A DNA stretch of 11,007 bases. Source: Aurantimonadaceae bacterium (GTDB lineage Bacteria > Pseudomonadota > Alphaproteobacteria > Rhizobiales > Rhizobiaceae). The stretch lies in contig QIIJ01000149.1 in NCBI GenBank assembly GCA_003232595.1, positions 1 through 11,007 of the forward strand, given 5' to 3'. Positions 5,630-11,007 of this stretch are shown here, one piece after another. How positions within the stretch are numbered: position 1 is the stretch's first letter; each line of letters begins with the position of its first letter. The translations under genes and the position numbers were made by a program. The notes below the pieces were generated by a model, which saw only the letters and a program-made list of their open reading frames with translations, had not been told where the DNA came from and made no database searches.

Positions 5630-7687
5630 ATGAGCTCCACAGAAATCCCTGTCAACCAGGCAGTTGCCAATTGGAACACCCCGCTTGGCCTGCCCGACTT
5701 TACCAAATTCTGTGATGATGATCTGGAATCGGCGCTGGATGCAGCCCTTCCCCGTCACTTGGAGGAAGTCGCCGAAATAGCCGAATGCCCCGATGCGCCA
5801 ACATTTGAAAACACCATTATTGCGCTCGAACTTTCCGGCAATTTGCTGGATCGTGCCGGGTGCATTTTCTGGAACCTCACAGGATCTCATACAAACGATT
5901 TTCTCCAGGCGCTTGAACGCAAGATGGCGCCTTTGATGGCCCGGCACCAGTCTGCAATTTCAATGAACAATAAACTTTTTGCGCGTGTCGACAGGCTTTA
6001 TCAGGCTCGCAAAACACTGGGACTCAATAAGGAAGCCTCACGAGTTCTTGAAAAAACCTGGAAAGGGTTCGTCCGCTCCGGTGCCAAACTTTCTGCTGAA
6101 GATCAAAAAAACCTGGCCAAAGTCAACCAGCGGCTGGCTGAGCTTGGCACCAGCTTTGCCCAGAATATGCTGCACGACGAAAACGACTATGCGCTGATAC
6201 TTGACAGCGAGGACCACCTTGCCGGCCTGCCCGATTTTCTGGTGGCAAGCATGGCCGCCGCTGCCGGGGAACGCGGGGAAAAAGGCAGGCACGCGGTAAC
6301 GCTTTCACGTTCCATTATTGAGCCGTTTTTGACATTTTCTGAAAAGCGAGAGTTGCGCGAGACTGCGTTTAACGCCTGGATTTCCCGTGGCGCCCACGAT
6401 GGCAACCATGACAACCGCCCCCTGATTGCCGAAATCGTCCTTCTGCGGGCAAAGAAGGCCGCAATTCTGGGATTTGAAACATTTGCCGACTACAAACTTG
6501 ACGACACCATGGCCAAAACGCCGGAAAACGTCATGCAATTGCTTGAGTTGGTTTGGCAAAAAGCGCTCGCCCGTTCCAATGAGGAAGAAGCAGAACTTGC
6601 CGCCCTTGTTGCCGGTGAAGGCAAAAATCATGACGTGGCCCCCTGGGACTGGCGTTATTACAGCGAAAAAGCACGGGCCAGTAAATTTGACCTCGATCAG
6701 AATATCCTGAAGCCCTATCTGCAGCTCGATAACATTATTCAGGCGGCATTTGATACGGCAACGAGGTTGTTCGGCATTCATTTCAAAGAGCATGAGGATA
6801 TTGCCACCTATCACCCCGATATACGCGTTTTCGAGGTACTCGATGCCAACAACGAGCGCATTGCAATTTTCCTGGGCGATTATTTTGCCCGGTCCTCAAA
6901 ACGTTCAGGCGCATGGATGAGCGGCCTGGAATGCCAGCACAAGCTTAACTGCGGAGCGACGCCGATCATCATCAATACTATGAATTTTGCGCGCCCGCCG
7001 CAAGGCGACCCCTGTCTTCTCAGCATGGATGATGCGCGCACACTGTTTCATGAATTCGGCCATGCCCTGCACGGGATGTTGTCAAATGTGACCTATCCGT
7101 CTGTTTCCGGCACATCGGTTTCGCGGGATTTTGTCGAACTACCCTCCCAGCTCTATGAGCACTGGCTGACCGTACCGGAAACGCTGGCCAGGTATGCAAT
7201 TCACTACAAAACAGGTAAGCCTATCCCGCAGGAACTGGTCGACAAGGTATTGTCGGCCCAGACTTTTAATTCAGGCTTTGCCACGGTGGAATTCACCTCA
7301 TCTGCGCTGGTTGATATGGCCTTTCATGCCCTGAATGAGGAAAAAGCCGAAGCAATTGACGCCATGGCGTTTCAAAACGATCTGCTGGAAAAGCTGAAAC
7401 TGCCAAAATCCATCGTCATGCGCCATGCCTCACCACATTTTGCCCATGTGTTTTCGGGCGATGGATATTCAGCCGGATATTATTCCTATATGTGGTCAGA
7501 AGTTCTTGACGCGGACGCGTTTCGCGCCTTTGAGGAGGTCAACAACCCCTTTGACAGTGTAATCGCGGCAAAGCTGAAGAAAGAGATATATTCCTCAGGC
7601 GGATCGATGGATCCGGAAGACGCCTATATTGCATTTCGCGGCAAATTACCTTCACCGGAGGCAATGCTGGAAAAGAAAGGGTTTTAG
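5630..7687 (+). CDS. dcp: Peptidyl-dipeptidase Dcp-like M3 zinc metallopeptidase
   Basis: M3 peptidases are zinc oligopeptidases; Dcp removes dipeptides from the C-terminus of short peptides during peptide turnover. The zinc motif HEFGH is at residues 474-478, with the third ligand Glu503 in RDFVELPSQ, 29 residues after the first His, the same spacing as in E. coli Dcp. The surrounding LFHEFGHALHG...SGTSVSRDFVELPSQLYEHW is Dcp-like rather than oligopeptidase A-like (which has HGLHHML). The C-terminal motif GDGYSAGYYSYMWSEVLDADAF is also typical. No signal peptide is visible, so it is probably cytoplasmic. The frame is open back to a TTG at 5588, but the ATG at 5630 is preferred: AGG lies 6 bases upstream, and the resulting 685 residues match the usual length of about 680. 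It is divergent from the small SOS gene and convergent with galM. Dcp versus a related M3A oligopeptidase is the only doubt. Confidence 0.93.
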   Translation: MSSTEIPVNQAVANWNTPLGLPDFTKFCDDDLESALDAALPRHLEEVAEIAECPDAPTFENTIIALELSGNLLDRAGCIFWNLTGSHTNDFLQALERKMAPLMARHQSAISMNNKLFARVDRLYQARKTLGLNKEASRVLEKTWKGFVRSGAKLSAEDQKNLAKVNQRLAELGTSFAQNMLHDENDYALILDSEDHLAGLPDFLVASMAAAAGERGEKGRHAVTLSRSIIEPFLTFSEKRELRETAFNAWISRGAHDGNHDNRPLIAEIVLLRAKKAAILGFETFADYKLDDTMAKTPENVMQLLELVWQKALARSNEEEAELAALVAGEGKNHDVAPWDWRYYSEKARASKFDLDQNILKPYLQLDNIIQAAFDTATRLFGIHFKEHEDIATYHPDIRVFEVLDANNERIAIFLGDYFARSSKRSGAWMSGLECQHKLNCGATPIIINTMNFARPPQGDPCLLSMDDARTLFHEFGHALHGMLSNVTYPSVSGTSVSRDFVELPSQLYEHWLTVPETLARYAIHYKTGKPIPQELVDKVLSAQTFNSGFATVEFTSSALVDMAFHALNEEKAEAIDAMAFQNDLLEKLKLPKSIVMRHASPHFAHVFSGDGYSAGYYSYMWSEVLDADAFRAFEEVNNPFDSVIAAKLKKEIYSSGGSMDPEDAYIAFRGKLPSPEAMLEKKGF

Positions 7688-7713
7688 CAAGACGACGGGC
7701 GTTAATCAGGGCA

Positions 7714-7751
7714 CCAGCCTTTTTGCCGACTGCCAGCCTTCTTGCCGACTG
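7714..7751. repeat. Tandem 19-bp direct repeat downstream of dcp
   Basis: CCAGCCTTTTTGCCGACTG is followed directly by CCAGCCTTCTTGCCGACTG, two units with one mismatch, 26 bases after the dcp stop. It lies in the 231-base spacer between the convergent dcp and galM genes, where I see no gene and no clear hairpin-plus-T terminator. A recent slippage duplication is the simplest reading. Confidence 0.85.
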
Positions 7752-7918
7752 AATGAATACTGAAAGAAATCAAGACAACAATAGCAAGGGCACCGGTTAT
7801 CAGGGCTCTGACAGAAAACATGATAATGACTTCCCGGTACCGGACACATCTTACTGCAGCACATACTGGCCACCTGTCGCCGAACTACAGCCTGCAATTG
7901 ATAATTCTGAGCACTCAA

Positions 7919-8941
7919 TTAATTGCGGTGCCGTTTGAAGGCATATTCTGTAATGTGTCGGTAGATCATACCGGGCCGCAGGATAATATCGGGAAATTCT
8001 GGCTGGTTGGGTGCATCGGGCCAGTGTTGGGTTTCAAGGCAGAGACCAGCATTGGCACCAAACCGCCGCCCGTCGATACCTCTTACCGGCACGTCAATTT
8101 TTGCCCCGTCATAGAGTTGCAAACCTGGTTCAGTTGTCGATAGAGACATCCAAATCCCCGACCCCGGCGCCTTGAGCAGCGCAACATTGCGCAACGGAAA
8201 AGGGCCTTCTGACAGGCAATAATTATGATCATACCGCATTGACCCGTCAGCCAGCCCTTTTGAAACAACACGCAAATCCTGAAAATCAAAAACCGTGTCT
8301 TCCACAGGTAACAGTTTTCCCGTCGGTATCAACTGCTCGCTGATTTCAGTGATTTGCGACGCCGCAATCTTCAACTCATGCATCAGAATATTGCCCTCCC
8401 CCTCAAGATTAAAATAGCTGTGGGGGGCCAGATTGCACGGTGTCGGCGCATCGGTGGTGGCCGTCAGTTCGATGCGCAAAACAGCATCATGCATAATCCG
8501 GTAGCTGCAAACCGCGTTCAGGTTTCCGGGAAATCCCATATCACCATCGGGAGAATTGAGCTCAAGGGTCACAAAATCGCTGGCAACATCAGCAATTGAC
8601 CAGTTTGTCACACCAAATCCTGCTGCCCCGCCATGCAGGCTGTGGACACCATCAATATTGGGGTCAACATCATAAGGTGTGTCATCAATGGCAAAACGCC
8701 CGAATGACAAACGATTTGCCACCCTTCCGGCAACCGCGCCAAAATGCGGCGAATAGTCAAGATAGTGGTCGAGCGTTTCAAGCCCCAGAACCAGCGACTT
8801 GTCAAATCCTTCAAGCCGCAATTCCTGTAGAACAGCGCCAATGGTCAGGACAGACGCGGACAGTTCACCGGAAGCAATTCTGATTTGAGAAACGGGCTCC
8901 CCCGATTTAAGATCGCCAAACCGGGAGATATTGCCACCCAT
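7919..8941 (-). CDS. galM: Aldose 1-epimerase (galactose mutarotase)
   Basis: The enzyme interconverts alpha and beta anomers of aldoses in the cytoplasm, feeding sugars into catabolism. The 340-residue product has the expected catalytic positions: His103 in HSLHGG, His174 in APHSYFNLEG, Asp238 in RYDHNY and the general base Glu303 in LETQHWPDAPNQ. These correspond to His104, His175, Asp243 and Glu309 of E. coli GalM. The reading frame continues upstream to 9058, inside the preceding gene. The ATG at 8941 is chosen because it gives family length and begins 13 bases after the gabD stop; its ribosome site is weak (GAG about 10 bases upstream), suggesting coupled translation. The sequence starts MGGNISRFGDL. 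Substrate range cannot be read from sequence; the partner gene suggests a role beyond galactose. The symbol refers to the family. Confidence 0.92.
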   Translation of the reverse strand: MGGNISRFGDLKSGEPVSQIRIASGELSASVLTIGAVLQELRLEGFDKSLVLGLETLDHYLDYSPHFGAVAGRVANRLSFGRFAIDDTPYDVDPNIDGVHSLHGGAAGFGVTNWSIADVASDFVTLELNSPDGDMGFPGNLNAVCSYRIMHDAVLRIELTATTDAPTPCNLAPHSYFNLEGEGNILMHELKIAASQITEISEQLIPTGKLLPVEDTVFDFQDLRVVSKGLADGSMRYDHNYCLSEGPFPLRNVALLKAPGSGIWMSLSTTEPGLQLYDGAKIDVPVRGIDGRRFGANAGLCLETQHWPDAPNQPEFPDIILRPGMIYRHITEYAFKRHRN

Positions 8942-8951
8942 TACAAAGCTC

Positions 8952-8963
8952 GGGCTAAAGCCC
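8952..8963. repeat. 12-bp palindrome at the gabD-galM junction
   Basis: GGGCTAAAGCCC spans the gabD stop codon (TAG on the minus strand) and lies 10 bases before the galM start. As RNA it gives GGGC-UUUA-GCCC, a short stem with a four-base loop and no U run. It may hide or space the galM ribosome site, making galM translation depend on ribosomes finishing gabD. It is short enough to be chance. Confidence 0.35.
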
Positions 8964-10412
8964 CAACCCGCCGATACAGACATATTTTGTATCGAGATAT
9001 TCGTGAATGCCCTCCGCCCCGCCTTCGGAGCCAAGCCCGGATTCCTTGTGCCCGCCAAACGGCGCTTCCGGTGTGGTGATTACTCCCTCGTTGACCCCGA
9101 CAAGACCATAATTCAACCCTTCCATCACCCTGTATGCGCGGCCAAGGTCCTGGGTATAGAAATAGCTGGCAAGACCAAATTCAGTATCATTGGCCAGGCG
9201 TATGGCGTCTTCTTCTTTTGTAAACTTGTAGATCGGCGCGACGGGCCCGAATATTTCTTCCTTGGAAAAGCGCATGCGCGGCTTGGCATCGGATATCACG
9301 GTTGGCTCATAAAAATTGCCACCAAGACTGTGGCGCTTGCCGCCGGTGACGATTGTACCACCGCGCTTGACCGCATCAGCCACCAGTTCCTCGACTTTTT
9401 CAACTGAGGCCTCATCAATCAGCGGTCCCTGATCATTATTACCTTCAAGCGATGGTCCTACCCGCAGTTTTGCAGCTGCTGCCGCAAACTTTTCCACAAA
9501 TTGTTTGTAAACACGCGACTGCACATAAAACCTGTTGGTGCAGACACAGGTTTGGCCGGAGTTGCGGTATTTGGCGGCAATAGCCCCTTCAACAGCCCGG
9601 TCAATATCCGCATCATTAAACACAATAAACGGTGCGTTGCCGCCGAGTTCCATCGAGACTTTCTTAACGGTAGAAGCACATTGACGAATGAGGATTTTAC
9701 CAACCTCGGTGGAGCCGGTAAACGTAACCTTCTTGACCGCCGGGTTTTTGGTGATTTCCCCGCCGATTTCAGAGGCTTTGCCGGTGACGATATTAATCAC
9801 ACCCGGTGGCAGGCCCGCCTCCTCGGCAATTGCACCCCATGCAAGGGCCGAATAGGGAGTTTGGGACGCAGGTTTAACCACGCTGGTGCATCCTGCAGCA
9901 ATCGCCGGCCCGATTTTGCGGGCAAGCATGGAAGACGGAAAATTCCACGGTGTGATTGCCGCAATCACACCAACAGGTTCTTTCGTGACCATCATGCGCC
10001 GGTCAGCCCACGGTGAAGGCACAACATTGCCATAAACCCGCCGCGCTTCTTCCGCAAACCACAGGATATAGCTCGCGCCAATGGTAATCTCGCCCCTGGC
10101 TTCAACCAGCGGTTTGCCTTGCTCCATTGTCAATAATTCAGCCAGCGGATCAACATTGTCCATCATGATTTCGTACATGCGTCGCAGCATATTGGCCCGC
10201 TCGTTGGCTGTAGTATTCTTGAAGCTGTCAAAAGCTGCATCAGCTGCCGCAATGGCCCGCTTTGTCTCTGCCTTGCCGCTGGAAGGAACGGTGCCAATCT
10301 CCAATCCGTTTGCCGGATTGGTGACTTTTATTACATCGCCGCTGTCAGCCTTGATCCATTCGCCTCCAACCAGATTGGCCTGTTTCATATAATGTTTGGT
10401 TTTGGCAAGCAT
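8955..10412 (-). CDS. gabD: NAD(P)-dependent succinate-semialdehyde dehydrogenase family protein (GabD-like)
   Basis: This aldehyde dehydrogenase (485 residues) probably oxidises succinate semialdehyde to succinate, the last step of GABA breakdown into the TCA cycle. Motifs in order: TPWNFPSSMLARKIGPA, KPASQTPYSAL (nucleotide binding), FTGSTEVGK, MELGGNAPF with general base Glu255, and NSGQTCVCTNRFYVQ with catalytic Cys289 and a second Cys291. Residues 255 and 289 have the same numbers as in E. coli GabD. The C-terminus EAPFGGHKESGLGSEGG...YLDTKYVCIGGLGL is GabD-like. The start has GGAG 8 bases upstream. galM follows 13 bases after the stop, so the two form an operon. Alpha-ketoglutaric semialdehyde dehydrogenases of pentose pathways and glutarate-semialdehyde dehydrogenases belong to the same subfamily, and the galM partner makes a sugar-derived aldehyde a real alternative. 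No gabT aminotransferase is visible in the window. Confidence 0.9.
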   Translation of the reverse strand: MLAKTKHYMKQANLVGGEWIKADSGDVIKVTNPANGLEIGTVPSSGKAETKRAIAAADAAFDSFKNTTANERANMLRRMYEIMMDNVDPLAELLTMEQGKPLVEARGEITIGASYILWFAEEARRVYGNVVPSPWADRRMMVTKEPVGVIAAITPWNFPSSMLARKIGPAIAAGCTSVVKPASQTPYSALAWGAIAEEAGLPPGVINIVTGKASEIGGEITKNPAVKKVTFTGSTEVGKILIRQCASTVKKVSMELGGNAPFIVFNDADIDRAVEGAIAAKYRNSGQTCVCTNRFYVQSRVYKQFVEKFAAAAAKLRVGPSLEGNNDQGPLIDEASVEKVEELVADAVKRGGTIVTGGKRHSLGGNFYEPTVISDAKPRMRFSKEEIFGPVAPIYKFTKEEDAIRLANDTEFGLASYFYTQDLGRAYRVMEGLNYGLVGVNEGVITTPEAPFGGHKESGLGSEGGAEGIHEYLDTKYVCIGGLGL

Positions 10413-10933
10413 GATGCGATCTCCATGGTGACGAATTGACTTTAAGCAGATTTATCCAGCTAAAACCTGATTGCGGTTTATTTCAATCAAAATCGCAACT
10501 CCAATTGATATTTTCAGGAATCTTTTACAGAAATCACATTGCATGAAAATCGTTTCATGCAAACCTTGTTAATTAAGCGCGCAATCCTGATCGATTGAAC
10601 ATAACTCGGCACCTGATTTAAATTTCGCCCAGGCCTGCTCCCCAACCAACCACAATCTGCAAAGCGTAAATATCCGAAATTAACCTGGATAGAGATGATT
10701 CGTTCCGGATTTCTATCGGTCTGGATGGCATCCGGACAGGCTGCCTGACAGCAAACCCTCTGTACAAACGGTTAACCATGGGCCGAAAAACCACCGGATT
10801 GATCTTGAAAATGTCCAATTCCTGTTAAATGTGGCCACAGCAATCCCAACGTGCGAAATTCTCGAAGATAGGACTTTCCTTTTGGTTCAGTTTTTTCTAG
10901 GTTCGCGCAAATTTCCAGTAGACGAGGTTCCAC
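10413..10933. other. Divergent spacer between gabD and acpXL
   Basis: This 521-base AT-rich stretch has no recognised gene. The strongest element is the 24-bp palindrome at 10539-10562. Between it and gabD, about 55-80 bases from the gabD ATG, lie two overlapping inverted repeats: TGATTG...CAATCA (10468-10489) and TTGCG...CGCAA (10471-10498), in the zone where a promoter would be expected; I could not assign clear -35 and -10 hexamers. From 10563 to 10900 I see no structure I can name. The last part before acpXL is T-rich and presumably holds its promoter. Confidence 0.6.
10539..10562. promoter_or_regulatory. Perfect 10+10 bp palindrome, candidate operator upstream of gabD
   Basis: TTGCATGAAA and its exact reverse complement TTTCATGCAA are separated by ATCG. 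Twenty of 24 bases are constrained, which is unlikely by chance in a spacer of this size. It lies 127-150 bases upstream of the gabD ATG and about 370 before acpXL. It is AT-rich and lacks a T run, so it looks like a dimeric regulator site rather than a terminator. The inner TGAAA...TTTCA resembles LacI-family operators, but the centre is not the typical CG, so I do not name the regulator. Confidence 0.55.
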
Positions 10934-11007
10934 GTGTCATCCACATTTGACAAAGTTGCAGACATTATCGCCGATACCAGCGAAATCCCGCGCGAAGACA
11001 TCACATC
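10934..11007 (+). CDS. acpXL: Acyl carrier protein AcpXL, 5' end only (runs off the right edge)
   Basis: Only the first 24 codons are in the window, starting MSSTFDKVADIIADTSEIPR and followed by EDIT. This matches the N-terminus of rhizobial AcpXL (M-x-x-TFDKVADIIA-x-TSEI). AcpXL carries the 27-hydroxyoctacosanoate chain that LpxXL adds to lipid A, which stabilises the outer membrane; it is distinct from the housekeeping AcpP. The serine that takes the phosphopantetheine arm would lie beyond the edge. The start is GTG with GAGG 6 bases upstream. In rhizobia acpXL heads a cluster of fabZ-, fabF-type genes and lpxXL, expected to the right. Identification from 24 residues is good because this motif is distinctive. 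Confidence 0.9.
   Translation, partial: MSSTFDKVADIIADTSEIPREDIT

Noticed and set aside
7834..7843. CCGGTACCGG palindrome as a bidirectional terminator
   Set aside because: No loop and no T run on either side.
7706..7938. Short ORFs on both strands in the dcp-galM spacer
   Set aside because: No ribosome sites, no recognisable composition or motifs, and they include the tandem repeat.
8942..9058. Longer galM start inside gabD (379 residues)
   Set aside because: The added residues are an off-frame reading of the conserved gabD C-terminus, and the product would exceed GalM length.
10618..10818. 66-codon minus-strand ORF upstream of acpXL
   Set aside because: TTG start with the purine-rich stretch almost touching it, no family resemblance, and ordinary spacer composition.
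10885..10904. GTTC...GTTC pair upstream of acpXL as a second LexA box
   Set aside because: The spacing is 12 bases instead of the required 7.

Overview
The window reads as chromosomal core DNA of an alphaproteobacterium, most probably of the order Hyphomicrobiales (Rhizobiales). The strongest marker is the first 24 codons of acpXL at the right edge. AcpXL is the acyl carrier protein for the very-long-chain fatty acid of lipid A, typical of this order. Supporting points are an S2 protein with an Ala/Pro/Glu-rich tail ending in a helix-hairpin-helix, and a GTTC-N7-GTTC LexA box, the form used by alphaproteobacteria. Base composition looks moderate, below that of most soil rhizobia. I cannot name a genus.

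Layout from left to right: rpsB (minus strand, 3' end cut by the window); a 473-base spacer with a probable rpsB promoter, hairpins and a doubtful 37-codon hydrophobic ORF; dnaE (minus), the replicative DNA polymerase III alpha subunit; a short unannotated ORF for a 32-residue single-span membrane protein (minus), with a good ribosome binding site and a LexA box over its promoter; dcp (plus), an M3 zinc peptidase divergent from that small gene; a 231-base spacer with a tandem 19-bp repeat; galM and gabD (both minus, a two-gene operon transcribed gabD then galM, convergent with dcp); a 521-base spacer with a perfect 10+10 bp palindrome; and acpXL (plus, 5' end only).

rpsB and dnaE are translation and replication housekeeping genes. 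gabD-galM is a small catabolic unit: an aldehyde dehydrogenase of the succinate-semialdehyde type with an aldose 1-epimerase. That pairing leaves open whether the aldehyde comes from GABA or from a sugar or sugar-acid pathway.

The item most worth following up is the 32-codon gene between dnaE and dcp. Its size, single transmembrane span and SOS-type control resemble the Caulobacter division inhibitor SidA. The analogy rests on architecture, not on recognised homology. The gene lies just upstream of dnaE in the same orientation, so an SOS transcript could run on into the replicative polymerase gene. Other oddities are in-frame 18-bp tandem repeats in the non-core ends of both rpsB and dnaE, and the palindromic operator candidate upstream of gabD.
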